A stretch of DNA of 64,000 nt from Anseranas semipalmata (taxonomy: Eukaryota > Chordata > Aves > Anseriformes > Anseranatidae), in the NCBI GenBank assembly GCA_013399115.1, contig VXAA01000159.1:18748-82747 (forward strand). Reading direction: 5' to 3'. Below the pieces are notes generated by a model, which saw only the letters and a list, made by a program, of their open reading frames with translations, searched no databases and was not told where the DNA came from. How positions within the stretch are numbered: position 1 is the first letter of the stretch; every line of letters starts with the position of its first letter. Below, piece after piece: positions 27,605-39,199 of this stretch. The translations under genes were made by a program, and so were the position numbers.

Positions 27605-28095
27605 CATCTGAACTCAACAGCATTTCATGCATACACACCAAAAGGAACTCTATATAATATTAGGAACTCAACTATAATATTAGATCACATGGTTTAACCT
27701 ATCTATTTCTTTCAAATTATGGTTTCGATGCTGTTTCAGCAAGTTTCTCCTGACTTTGTCAAGACACTTTCAGCAAGTGAATGAAAGAGCTCAGGATGGC
27801 TTATGGCACCATCCGTCACCTTTACTAGCCAATATCACTGACAAAAGAATGTCACAGAAACTGATTTAATATCTGGGCAAACAAAATGAGGTAAGCAACT
27901 GTCCTACACAGAAGAGAATCCATGCTGTATAAATTATCCTGTTTTCCACTGCAGTTCCAAAGACTTGCAGCTAGCATTGCTAGATGCTGCATTCCTATGT
28001 CTTCCCTAAAAATGACAGTAATTGTTAAACTGATATGTTCTATGAAGAACTGGCCAAATACTGAAACAACAAAAAGTAGCTTACTTCATTACCAG

Positions 28096-28119
28096 AAAAA
28101 ACAAACAAACAAACAAACA
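28096..28119. repeat. (AAAC)5 microsatellite
   Basis: Five consecutive AAAC units. Confidence 0.9.
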
Positions 28120-29087
28120 GTGAGTCTATCCATTATACCCCTGCAGATCTTCATGAATGGTTGGAGAATTAGGTTGACTGTTCCATACCGTAAATCTCTG
28201 GAGACCAGGGTAAGAGCTCTACAGGGATAGATAGGTCCTAATAGGTTTCTGGGGAAGTTGCAGAGAGTTGCAGAGCCAGGATTCTGTTTCGGTGTAGGAT
28301 TAAAGTTTGGGACAGATATTCATAATTCATTACTAAATCCTGCCAGATACACAGCACTAGGATACCTATTGTATATATGGAAGTGATCAGATTTCAGCTG
28401 CTTATTGAACTGATGTCTGGGTCTCTGTGATGATTGCAGTTAGGGCTGTGATGAACTTAAGAAAGGTTATGATGCTTAGGATTAGGTTTTGGAATGAAGA
28501 GGTAAAATGTACATTTTCCTGGTTTGTCAGGATCCATCAATAACAGCAGCTGAGTGTTGGTTGAATGGTTCCTAATTAGCTGGGGCCAGAAAAGGATGTC
28601 ATCATCATGGTTAGGAGCAGGGTTATGACTGGGAAGACAGTGATGAAATGCATAATTTATGGTTAGATTCTCCTTGATCCATGCTGCAAAAAATAAGAAT
28701 AGTGCAGTAGACTCGTGATTCAGCACACTGAATCTTTCTTAATTAGTCCATTAAGAAGAATTCTGATCTTGAGCTTTTATATCCATTTTCACAATTGTAT
28801 ATTTATTTGTAAGCAGAATTGCATACCAGATTTTGGCATTTAATTTTAATTGAATATGTTGATTCAAAAGAGGCTGAGTAAATAGTCTAAGTCCATGCAT
28901 ATGCAACATTTATCAGTGCTCAAATACAATAGACAAAATCATAGACAAAAACACATAATTATAACAACATTTCATACTTTCACTGAGTTATAAAAATCAG
29001 TAAGTCATTAGCAAGTTTCTTCAGGTTTCTTCAGACCTTCCAATTTCACTTTTTCCTTCAGAATTTCCTACATCTCTCACCTCACGG

Positions 29088-29109
29088 CAAACAAACAAAC
29101 AAACAAACA
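29088..29109. repeat. (AAAC)5 microsatellite
   Basis: A second AAAC array about 1 kb from the one at 28096. No shared flanking sequence was noticed, so it probably arose independently. Confidence 0.9.
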
Positions 29110-30141
29110 TGCATTACAGTTTCCTTATGATAATGAGGTTCATCCTGGAGCAGGAAACAGAGCAGACCAAGGGCTCTTGGCCAGTATGGAGCTTGTTTTC
29201 TGTTTGATACAGCAACCTGCTGACTAAACGGAGGCTACTTCATCTCAGAAACAGCAAATCAGGTGGATTTGCAGGATGTGCTGAAAAAGCTGTTCAGAGG
29301 TTCTGGAAAGGACTGTGATTATTCTTCTGAGGAATATGAGTTAATCAGCTGAAGGAAAACATCATGTAGCTCTTCTGGGACAAACTGGATTGAAAGGAGC
29401 GATGATCCTCTAGTTGACTTATGTGGGGGCAGTAGACATGGACTCAGTGAAAAATCACACCTGGACATAGGTGTGAAGTTGGAAGGAAGAACCTGAAAAA
29501 ACAGGGGAAGACAACAGATTGCAGGGAATGCCATCCAAAAGCCAAAGCACGTGATCTGAGTGCTCCATCCTGGGCAGAAGCTAGTGTGACTTTTTTCAGG
29601 AGGGCTTTGCTAGAAATTTTGGTACAAAAACCACAGGTTAGATGACTATTTTTGGTGAGAATGGACTGAAAGCGTGGGTCTGGGGCTCATGGGTTTTAAA
29701 GAAAGTACTCACTGGGGAGTCAAGACAAGGAAACAGACTAGAAAAGGAAAAAACAATCTCATTTTAACAGGTAACAACTCGTTATTGAAAGATACCAGCT
29801 CCATACGAATTCCGCAGTGTTGTAGAAGATAGCAAATGGTGGTCAGTGAAGCTCCTGTGTGTCAGAACAGACAGAAGAAAGCTGTTGCCCATTTGTAAGA
29901 GTAAGTTAATAGTTGTTAACTCCAGTCACATTACCTCTAATATTTTATCTTCAAAAAGAACTTGAAGAATATAACTAAAGAGATAATAGTTTGTCTCCTG
30001 TTCCGGGCAAAGGCAGACTCCCGATGACTAAAATCAGAAGCCTTTGGTTATCTGAGTTATGGAGTCTTTTACAGTCAGAGACTGCTCTGCCTTCTCTTTC
30101 TCCTTAGTATTCACTGTTCACTCTTGAAACCACACAGTGAC

Positions 30142-30290
30142 AATAAAAAATAAAAAAATAAAAAAAATTAATAATTTTTATAATTATTTCCATCACCTTA
30201 ATTTTGGAGAAGTAATTCAGCATTTTATCATTTGATTTTTTTTATAATTAATTATTATTATTATTATTTTATTTTATTTTATTTTTATTT
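30142..30290. repeat. A-rich then T-rich low-complexity pair
   Basis: TAAAAAA units at 30142-30168 and ATT/ATTTT units at 30248-30290, roughly complementary and about 80 bases apart. Confidence 0.8.
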
Positions 30291-31378
30291 ACCTATTATC
30301 TACTAATTCAGATATGTTGAATAATGTGTGCATCTATTTTAGTTGTGTACTAAAGCAGAATTAAAAAGCTGGTTGGGAATTTTCTGACAGAAGCAAAATT
30401 TATTTAAGACATCACTGAAGCAGTTTAGGCAATGTGTGTCTGCTGGAGTCTGAAACATGCAATTCAAAAATGTACCCATGTAACTGTAACAGAACAAAAC
30501 ACTATAGCAAGTTTTCTACATTGATGATGCAAACCCACCAGCTGAAACAGAAAACTGGACAAAAACAAGAAGACTGCTATATATGTTACTTTATTTCTTG
30601 CAGCTTTCAATTTATGTTGTATTGCTGATCAGTTAATGGATCCTGCAATATTGGTCTAGATTCAGAAGTGTGTGTATTTGGTCGTTAATGATTAAATTAT
30701 GAATAATTCATAGAACATGAAAATTAATCAACAAACTCTGATTTTAAAGGCCCTGTTGAGGTAAAACAAATTCTTCACATGACTGAGTTCTGTTAAGTCT
30801 CTGACATTTTATATATAACCTCGCCCTAGAATTCTATCTAGGATAGAATAATATGATAAACAAAGTCCTGTTTAAAAAAAAAAAAAAACGTTACCTTGAC
30901 TAGGCAGAATATAAAAATGTGTGTTGAATCATGTATGAATATTAAATATGGTTCTAAGGAAAAAACACATTTTTGCCATTTTGATCTAGTTTTGAATCGC
31001 AATAAATTCTAAATGACATTAACTGACAACTGCTAGGAACAGAACATTAAAAAATAAAAGTAATATTTTTCATGCATTTCCTACAAAGCTACCTTAAAAT
31101 GTTAGTTAAATATTTTTTTTCAATGATTATAGACTAAAATTAAAAATTTACCCATCTGTTTTTAATACTGCACAACTTTTTTTTTTTTTTTTTCCCCAGT
31201 GAAAACTTATAATTGTCTGACTATTAAGGGGTTAACATTTATTACAGCTGGGACAGTGGATCTGCATTCACTGGGAACATTTCTTAGATTTGCTCTACAA
31301 ACTATTATTCTAATTTTACCAGCCTACAATTGTACTGTTTCTTTTGGACAAAAATTCACAAAAGTACCAAATGTATAT

Positions 31379-31845
31379 GCAGAGAAGAGCAATAAAGCAG
31401 GTGAAGGCACTAGAAAACAGGACCTATATAAATCAACTAAGGGAATTGTGGTTGTTTAGTCTGGAGAAGAGGAAGCTGATGGGACAACTCACCGCTCTCT
31501 AAGACTGCCTGAAAGGAAGTTGTAGCGAGGTGGGTGGGGGTCACTCTCTTTTCTCAGGTGACAAATGATAGGACACAAGGAAATGGTCTCAAGTTGGTCC
31601 AGGGGAGGTTTAGACTGGACATTAGGAAGAATTTCTTCCCAGAGGAGAATTGGTCAAGCATTGGAATGAGCCGCCCAGTGTAGTGGTAGAGTCGCCATCC
31701 CTGGAGGTATTTAAGAGATGTATGGACATTACACTAGGGGACATGGTTTATTGAGCGGAATCAGTCGGTCTGGTTGATGGTTGGACTTGATGATCTTGAA
31801 GGTCTTTTCCAACCTAGACAACGTTATGATTCTATAATTCTATGA
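31379..31845 (+). mobile_element. CR1 LINE, 3' end, plus strand
   Basis: Begins with the CR1 block 'gcagagaagagcaataaagc'. It passes the 'ctggagaagaggaagctga' block (31461) and the C-terminal ORF2 region, and ends with the tail ATGATTCTATAATTCTATGA at 31826-31845. It is about 467 bp long and truncated at the 5' end. The frame is broken by indels. The 3' UTR wording resembles the copies at 4088-4648 and 34316-34416, which suggests the same subfamily. Confidence 0.93.
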
Positions 31846-34315
31846 CCCGACATATGCTTAAAAGCAAGATTATATATGAGTTAAGAAGAAAAAGGACAGA
31901 CTTTTAGGTTTCCTTCATAGCCATACCTCCTTGTTTGCAGTCTTCTCGGATCACTGAAATAAATACACTATACAGCCAGGTCACTAAATGTCATCTCTCA
32001 GACCACCTGCTGATTTGAATAGAAGGAAATGGTGCAGACCATAAAGAAGCTCTATAAAATAACAGCCTTAGAGATATGATGTAACAGAGACCATATTTCA
32101 TACTCTGCTGTGATTGTGTTTCTACGTTTAGATCAGTGCAACCGAAGTCTGAAAACTGTCATATTTCAAAAGACTGCTCCACCCCAATATCAGCATTAAT
32201 TTTTCCTTCTTAAGGTCTTCTTCGTTTTGGTTTATTAGCATACGTTACCTGAGATCCAACTTTCATACTTTTGTACCTCACACTGTTTTATGGAGAAAGA
32301 AATCAAGTAAATATTCAGATGTGTACAATCCCTAAGTGCATGTTCAAACAGATTTACATATCAGAGTGAAGAGCATATCACTAATAGAAGGCATAGAAGC
32401 TAACTTTCATGATCGTTGTGAAGCTTGTCCTTTTATTTTTGTTTATGAATTTACTTAAAGATAAAAATAAATTTATTTAACTAGGAACTTATTCTCAGAA
32501 TTCTGAGTAATTTCCCAGAGGAACAAGAAAACATTTTTCAAGGTTTTAAAATACCAGGCAGATATTTCTAGCTTCTCATTGCTCCCATTTAAAACTCCAG
32601 ACTACCTTTTTTTTTTTTTTTTTTTCCCCCATCTGATAATGCCAATTATAATAAAGTGCTTCTTACAATATTCATCATATTCACAAATAATTCTATTTCA
32701 ATACATTCAATTTTTAAAGACCACTATAGTTTCTCTAATTTTAGCTTTTTCTGTATTTAAACTTTTAAAGTACAGGTAAGTTTAACTCATATATTTTCTG
32801 TCACAGTCTTCTGCAATGTTATGTTAATTTTACTATCAGATTACATAGATAAAAGTAATTTTTCAATATTTTTATTGTAAAGATATATGGACTTCTATTC
32901 AGGTCTCAGAGAATGTTATGAATTTGTTGCATCTTATATGATATCTTAATTAAATCTAAACTTGATTTGTTGTCTAAGAAAATTATTGTCCATATTTAGT
33001 CTTAGAGCTGAGACCAAAAAGTCAGTCTAAATTGTTTCTCATGTGAAAACCAGATGAACGAGATGGCACAGGATAGGCATGACAGACAGTGAAGAGCTGT
33101 TGAAACTAGAAGCTAATGTCAGATATAAACTGTCCGCAAATGAGTTCAGACATTAAAAAAAAAATAAAAAAAATCCATATCACTAGTAAATCTTACTATT
33201 TTACTGCTAGATTTTGTTACCAATATAATTTTGAGTGCAACAGCCCAGTATTACCAAAGGAAAAAATCCTGAGTATGTCCTTTAGGTTGAAGATAACTTT
33301 CCAAGTGGAATTTGTAAGTTATAATGTTTCAGATAGGAAGCGACTGGATTGACACCAGAGGTCTTGCCTACTTATATATTCCCAAATAATCTAATTGGAA
33401 CAATTTAGATGATATGGGATGTACAGAGATTATTCTGTAACTTCACAGAGGCCTTTAAAAAAAAAAGTTGATGTGATCCAAAACAGCAGTCCTTTTCTGA
33501 AAAAGGACTCTTACATATCTGTACAGTGGTTAGCACAACTGACGGAAATTATTCCAGCACATTGGATGAAGATTTCTGTGTACCTGATATCATGTTCATT
33601 GCCGTAATCTAGGTTTCACATACTACTACGACTTGGTTTGTCAACTTCCTTTGTCTTGTCTTAGAAACCCTATTCTCCATGAAAGAAATAAATTTGTAGG
33701 GGAAAATCCCTTACAAAAAAGCAAAGCTGTATTAGTTTCCCTTATATTTTGAAATCAGTGTCATCTGAAATAGACTGGGGNGGGGGGGGGAATTGTAGAA
33801 AAACTTCCTTGACTTTCAGTAACTAAAAATTGCAAGAGGATTATGTTTGACTTTTTCTGTGAGCAAGTGATGTATGCTTTTATTTTCGAAAGAAATAATA
33901 TTTCATTTAGCAAAAGCCTTCAGATATTAATAATGGAGGAAAAATAAGCACCGAAGCTAGAGGAAAATGGCTTTGAAGTTGTCACTATTTCTTTAATTCA
34001 TATGCTGTAGTTTCTTGATAATAAAGTGAGTTAAGGACCTATTGCCACGCTTAGCCTCTAATTTCTTACTTTTTTATAGGTTTGTGTCACAACATTACTG
34101 TTATTTAAATGTAGAGGGTTGCATTTAATTGCTTAGTAATTATTGAGTTGTGGAGCATTTGTAGAGATTAATGACAGACTGACAGAGTTTGATTGTCCTC
34201 GATATAGCCAAGGCTACACTGTACAGAAGCAAGGTGGAACATAGTTACACAGGAGATCTATTCAGTTTCCTGTATTCCCAAACTAGGTCACTACATTTAT
34301 ATGCATATATGTTTC
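31846..34315. other. AT-rich spacer
   Basis: No gene or transposon recognised. Contains a 19-base T run (32607-32625) and a G tract broken by a single ambiguous base at 33781. Confidence 0.55.
33776..33790. other. G homopolymer with one unresolved base
   Basis: A G run with one N at 33781, which is most simply a sequencing or assembly failure in a long G tract. Confidence 0.8.
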
Positions 34316-34416
34316 GTAGAATCATAGAGCCATTTAAGAAAAAACCTTCAAGATCATCAAGTTCACCATCAGCCTGACTTACTCCTATCACTAAACTATG
34401 ACCCTTAGTGCCACCT
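34316..34416 (-). mobile_element. Very short CR1 LINE 3' end, minus strand
   Basis: Only about 100 bp. It has the reversed tail (GTAGAATCATAGAGCC), then the 3' UTR with 'ccttcaagatcatcaagttc' and 'atcactaaactatgac'. This is an extreme 5' truncation, with similarity stopping near 34416. Confidence 0.85.
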
Positions 34417-36388
34417 TAGTTTGCATGTGTATACATATGTAGAGGTTTATATTTATATGCATAAAAATACATTCCTCCAATGCAGTCCTTCCAACAGTGA
34501 TGACAGAGCGTAGATTTGTTTGCTGCCTATGCTCTGTACCAGCACTACTTCTTTATTCTCAGTAGGAAGAGGTATACATGAAACAATAGTTAAAATACCA
34601 TCCTGCAGTCATTAGTATTGTCTCTTGCTATGGTTAGTGAAGTAGTGTTAGTATTGTGTGAGAAAATTATTATTATTTTTTTAAGTACATTAGTGGATGT
34701 GAGTGGAAGTGATTATAAAGCAAGGTTCACTATAGATAATGACACCCTTACATGGTAAAAGCAGTGGAGCAGAATGGAGTTCCACATCTGTGCGGCATTC
34801 ACTCTCATCTGTGCAGAGCCTGCACTCCAGTCACGTTTCTCTTTTTTACTTGATCACATAAAACAAGATCACAGAAGTTCAGGACACTATGACTCTAATA
34901 AGCCCTTTCTTAATGATTTCAAACACTAATGTCCTGGCTATTCCATGCCTCTATTGGGCATTGGAAAATAAAAATCTTTCAATCGTGAAATTTCTTCTTT
35001 GCAGGCCCAGAGAAAGATTTAGAGAGTTGCAAAGGTAAACTGGACAAGACAGAGATGGATGCAGTTACAAGGATTCCTAAAGATGTAGTCATTTATTCTG
35101 ATTAGTGAGTCAATCATACAGATTCTTTGTATTGTATACATAATAGTTACGTGTGCATATATATACTTACATACCTGTCAGGTATTGTACTGATATATAT
35201 GTATGTATATGCAAGGTATATATTATGCTACATGCTATGCATTATACTACAATAGTGATAATAATTATCAGATAAATTTGCAAAAATCAATCAATTTATA
35301 TCCCAGGTCTATACTTTTCTTCCTCTATGGGAAAGATTTGGTTTCGCTCAATTTGTTTGCAAAAAACCTTTCCCATAGAGGAAAAAAATGTTTAGGTAAA
35401 AATGAACATAAATGTAGGCAGCAAAAAGCACAATAAAATGTATAGTAGAGTTTAGGAGATCAGCAATATCTGGTAACAGAGAGGACCAGTACATTTTCAC
35501 TGGTCTGAATGGGATTGGCCAACATCTTACGTTAGAACCCAGAATTAAGTAAAAATATCATATACTGTTCAAATGACACAAAACATGTAAATTAATCTCT
35601 CTGGTTTTAACTGCAAATTCATTTCTATAACTATGTATTTGCCTGTGAGTATTCACAGGAAAAGACAGAACTTTTCTTTCTGGGGTTGGACTCCTCCTGA
35701 TGAAAAAGAGAACTGCATGGCCTAGTGAAGAGCAATATATTGCTCTACATTTCTTTGGGACTGTGAAAAGAACAAACATCATTTTCTTAGCATTTCTTCC
35801 CAGAAGAAACTTCTGATAAGAATAATGTATACATACACTGTAAAAAACATAGTTTGGATCTATTTCATTCATAAAATCTCCCTAACAGAGGATTGTTTTT
35901 ACATCTTCAAACTGTCCACTCTGAATTACTTCACTTTTAGAAATGTGTTTAAACAATTTAAATATAACAGATATATCAAATATGACAGATTAATTTTTTC
36001 ATGAGGGTTTTTGGGCAGAAAATAACGTCAGCAACCATCCACTTTAGCAACCTGAGTGATGTATTGTACAGTCATCAAGACAAGGCACCTGCAGTTCACT
36101 GCTCCTTTTATTTCTGTTTTTAAACTTTCTGTATTAAAGGGTTTCATCCTAACTTGTTTCATTTGCAAAATAGGTTTTAAAACTCCTAGTGCTTTAAACA
36201 AAGTTTATCACTGAAATATTGGGGTCCAACCTTCTTCCACTGCAAGTGCTTAAAACAGAAGTGCTAACAGTAAGCATAATTAACATGAGGTTTGAAGGGA
36301 AAAGATCTCTCAGTTCAGTCCTGAAATAGATCAGATCTCACAATGGTGTATTCATGTTACATGTTTACTCCACAGAGATTTTCCAGAT
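34417..36388. other. AT-rich spacer
   Basis: No gene recognised. Holds the strong hairpin listed at 35315-35388 and a (TA)-rich segment around 35157-35222. Confidence 0.55.
35315..35388. repeat. Strong imperfect hairpin
   Basis: TTCCTCTATGGGAAAG at 35320-35335 is exactly complementary to 35368-35383. After one mismatch, four more T-A pairs extend the base of the stem to 35315 and 35388. The loop is 32 bases and can pair further inward (TTT with AAA). Its size is similar to a microRNA precursor or a small transposon relic. No known microRNA was recognised. Confidence 0.8.
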
Positions 36389-36710
36389 TCACAGAACAGA
36401 ACAGAACTATTTAGGTTGGAAAAGACCTCCAAGATCATCCAGTCCAACCTATAACCTAACACACACCTAGCAACCCTAGTGGAGGACACCAAGACCTCCG
36501 CTAAACCATGTCACTAAGTTCTACATCTACACATCTTTTGAATACCTCCAGGGATGGTGACTCAACTACTTCCCTGGGCAGCCTGTTCCAATGCCTCACA
36601 ACCCTTTCAGTAAAAAAGTTTTTCCTGATGTTTAACCTAACCCTTCCCTGGTGCAACTTAATCCCATTTCCCCTTGTCCTATCACCTGGCATGTGGGAGA
36701 AGAGACCAAT
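36389..36710 (-). mobile_element. CR1 LINE, 3' end with open C-terminal ORF2 frame
   Basis: A degenerate reversed tail (ACAGAACAGAACAG) is followed by the 3' UTR and the C-terminal ORF2 domain. The minus-strand frame 36501-36692 is open over the conserved C-terminal block: 'DRTRGNG' near 36683, '[18 protein letters not shown]' in the middle, 'SLEVFK' near the end. An intact frame with few substitutions suggests a less decayed copy than most here. It is truncated at about 36710. Confidence 0.93.
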
Positions 36711-37753
36711 AATTAATTGATATGGAAGTGTGACAGCAGATGAGAGACATCTCCTACCTTATTGAAAGACAACCTTGTTGTCTTTGGTTAAAATGACGTT
36801 AATGAAGAAGTCCAATTGGGCCTCTCCTTTTCTGTTCTTCTTTCAAACCTGTGTTGGATAAATATAAAGGTAACAGTAGCTAATTATTCTTTCACGTACC
36901 ACAGTTTATGCCCTTATTGCTGCTTTTATCTGAACATACCCAAACATTTTGCCTAAAAGTTTTAAGGAGTGTTTAGGGTGTTATGGCCTGGTTATATTAC
37001 AGGAAGAACCTTGTGTGTGCTTACAAAGCGTTTGCACTGTACTCCTGTCTCATGCCTTCAGGAGGCTGCAGCAATGGCAGCCCACGTGAAGGGACAAATA
37101 TGGCTCTGCCTGATTCAGTGAGTCCCCCTTTCTCCCCCTGGCCTGAAAGAGGCCCTAACTGGGAAGAGCAGGGGGCCAGGGGCTGAGGGAACCCCTCTCT
37201 GCACCCCCCTGCCACCCAGGCCTTGTCTGCAGAGCTGCTCCTTAGCCAGCCTGGCCCTGACCCCGTGGCTATGGGGCTTCACCCCACAGCAGAATGGGGC
37301 GTTGTACTTCCACCAGCCTCAGGGAGGTTTCTCCAGCTTGTGGTTGTCCCCCTGGAGGCTCACCTTCCACCCACAGGTATTGGCCACCTGCCTGCTTATG
37401 CAAGTAAGGACTACGAAGAAGGGAGCAACATTTATCCAGATTTTAAAAGGACTCCTACTTCCACCAGCTTCAACAGGTGCTTCATACCCCAGTCCAGGAA
37501 AAACTGGATTGTCCCACTTCTGGATTTACACTACATTCAGCAAATGAATGCTTTATTCTGGCTGAAACTATTGTAAACTAGTCTTTCAGTATAACTACAA
37601 GTAAACATACTAGCTTACAGAAAACGGGCTGTGTGAGTGAGCAAAGAGAATATATGGATGCTTTTCTGAATCAGGTCTTAGGGTTTTATTTTTAAATGCT
37701 CTGTTAGTGTTTCAGATTAAAACAGAATTTCTTCCATCTCTGCCACTCTTGTA
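36711..37753. other. Spacer with a GC-rich, CpG-poor core
   Basis: The first 300 bases are AT-rich. The stretch 37040-37400 is strikingly richer in G+C than its surroundings but has few CpG dinucleotides, so it is not a CpG island. It holds overlapping open frames, the longest 117 codons at 37223-37576 (plus), whose product I do not recognise. It could be an old retroposed sequence or an undescribed repeat. Confidence 0.4.
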
Positions 37754-38081
37754 CAGAATCACAGAATCACGTAATGGTTGAGGTTGGAAGGGACCTCTGG
37801 AGATCATCTAGTCCAACCCCCCTGCCAAGCAGGGTCACCTAGAGCACGTTGCACAGGATTGCATCCAGGCAGGTTTTGAATATCTCCAAAGGAGGAGATT
37901 CCACAGCCTCCCTGGGTAACCTGTTCCAGTGCTCTGTCACCCTCACAGTAAAGAAGTGCTTTCTCATATTCAGCCGGAACTTCCTGTGCTTCAGTTTGTG
38001 CCCATTGCTTCTTGTCCTGTTGCTGGGCACCACTGAAAAGAGTCCGGCCCCATCCTCTTAACAACCTCCCTTCAGATATTT
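37754..38081 (-). mobile_element. CR1 LINE copy A, 3' part (host of a nested insertion)
   Basis: The reversed tail (AGAATCACAGAATCAC at 37756) is followed by the 3' UTR and the C-terminal ORF2 region. The frame 37839-38033 (minus) is open over the conserved C-terminal block, with a '[12 protein letters not shown]' motif. Similarity breaks off at 38081 in ATATTT, where another CR1 starts, and resumes at 39003 with the sequence expected next in CR1. Copy A was therefore split by a later insertion. Confidence 0.93.
38076..38081. repeat. Left copy of ATATTT insertion-site duplication
   Basis: ATATTT here and again at 38997-39002 flank the inner CR1 exactly. Target duplications are often absent or tiny for CR1, so this could be a true duplication or chance microhomology. 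Confidence 0.5.
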
Positions 38082-38996
38082 CACAGAATCACAGAATCAC
38101 AGAATCATTTAGGTTGGAAGAGACCTTCAAGATCACCTAGTCCAACCTAAGACCTAACACTAACAATCCCTCCACTAAACCATATCACTAAGCTCTACAT
38201 NNNNNNNNNNNNNNNNNNNNNNNNNNNNNNNNNNNNNNNNNNNNNNNNNNNNNNNNNNNNNNNNNNNNNNNNNNNNNNNNNNNNNNNNNNNNNNNNNNNN
38301 NNNNNNNNNNNNNNNNNNNNNNNNNNNNNNNNNNNNNNNNNNNNNNNNNNNNNNNNNNNNNNNNNNNNNNNNNNNNNNNNNNNNNNNNNNNNNNNNNNNN
38401 NNNNNNNNNNNNNNNNNNNNNNNNNNNNNNNNNNNNNNNNNNNNNNNNNNNNNNNNNNNNNNNNNNNNNNNNNNNNNNNNNNNNNNNNNNNNNNNNNNNN
38501 NNNNNNNNNNNNNNNNNNNNNNNNNNNNNNNNNNNNNNNNNNNNNNNNNNNNNNNNNNNNNNNNNNNNNNNNNNNNNNNNNNNNNNNNNNNNNNNNNNNN
38601 NNNNNNNNNNNNNNNNNNNNNNNNNNNNNNNNNNNNNNNNNNNNNNNNNNNNNNNNNNNNNNNNNNNNNNNNNNNNNNNNNNNNNNNNNNNNNNNNNNNN
38701 NNNNNNNNNNNTCATCCAGATCATTGATGAAGATATTGAAGAGAACTGGCCCTAATACTGAGCCCTGGGGGACACCACTCATGACCGGCCTGCAACAGGA
38801 TTTAACTCCATTCACCACGACTCTCTGGGCCTGGCCACCCAGCCAGTTTCTAACCCATCGAAATGTATGCCAGTCCAAGCCATGAGCAGCCAGTTTCTTC
38901 AGGAGAATGCTGTGGGAAATGGTGTCAAAAGCCTTACTGAAGTCAAGGTAGACCACATCCACAGCCTTTCCCTCATCCACTAATTTTTCCTCACCC
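38082..38996 (-). mobile_element. CR1 LINE copy B, nested in copy A, with assembly gap
   Basis: Left end: a tail of three CACAGAAT units and 3' UTR to 38200. Then an N gap. Right end: a well-preserved RT segment read on the minus strand, from '[19 protein letters not shown]' through 'WVRNWLGG' and '[17 protein letters not shown]' to the gap edge at 38712. The frame has no stop or frameshift over the 95 visible RT codons, so this is one of the youngest copies in the window. It is 5'-truncated within the RT domain at 38996. The catalytic FADD site falls inside the gap and cannot be judged. Confidence 0.93.
38201..38711. other. Assembly gap, 511 N
   Basis: The flanks belong to the same minus-strand CR1. 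By comparison with the copy at 4850-6884, about 770 bp would be expected between these two points, so the gap length may be an estimate or the element has an internal deletion. Confidence 0.95.
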
Positions 38997-39002
38997 ATAT
39001 TT
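38997..39002. repeat. Right copy of ATATTT insertion-site duplication
   Basis: Matches 38076-38081 exactly and marks the 5' edge of CR1 copy B. Confidence 0.5.
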
Positions 39003-39155
39003 GTACACATTGATAAGATCCCCTCTCAGTCTTCTCTTCTCCAAGCTAAACAGGCCCAGCTCTCTCAGCCTCTCCTCATATGAGAGATGCTGCGGTCCCC
39101 TAATCATCTTTGTAGCCCTCAGCTGGAGTTGCTCCGGAAACTCCATGTCCCTTGG
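39003..39155 (-). mobile_element. CR1 LINE copy A, 5' remainder
   Basis: Continues copy A where it was interrupted at 38081. It begins 'gtacacattgataagatccc', then the 'cagtcttctcttctccaag' and 'cagctctctcagcctctcc' blocks. Similarity fades near 39155, the original 5' truncation point. Joined over the insertion, copy A is about 480 bp. Confidence 0.9.
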
Positions 39156-39199
39156 GAGATGGATAATGGCAAAATTATCTCACTATGCTTCCAACAGCT

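Larger units (their letters stand above)
11298..31378. other. 20-kb AT-rich stretch without recognisable LINE or LTR
   Basis: I see no CR1 tail, no CR1 coding motif and no LTR-type ends in this interval. It contains only microsatellites, homopolymer runs and a few short inverted repeats, listed separately. Open frames (for example the 134-codon frame at 15278-15682, minus) are within chance length for AT-rich DNA. Homopolymer T runs followed by AG, as at 31177-31199, look like splice acceptors but have no exon evidence. Confidence 0.5.

Noticed and set aside
31177..31459. T17CCCCAG followed by an open frame, resembling a splice acceptor and exon
   Set aside because: T runs ending in AG are common here. 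The frame has no ATG, its last third is the start of a CR1, and no donor site fits.
38188..38724. 178-codon frame made almost entirely of unknown residues
   Set aside because: It is an artefact of reading through the N gap.
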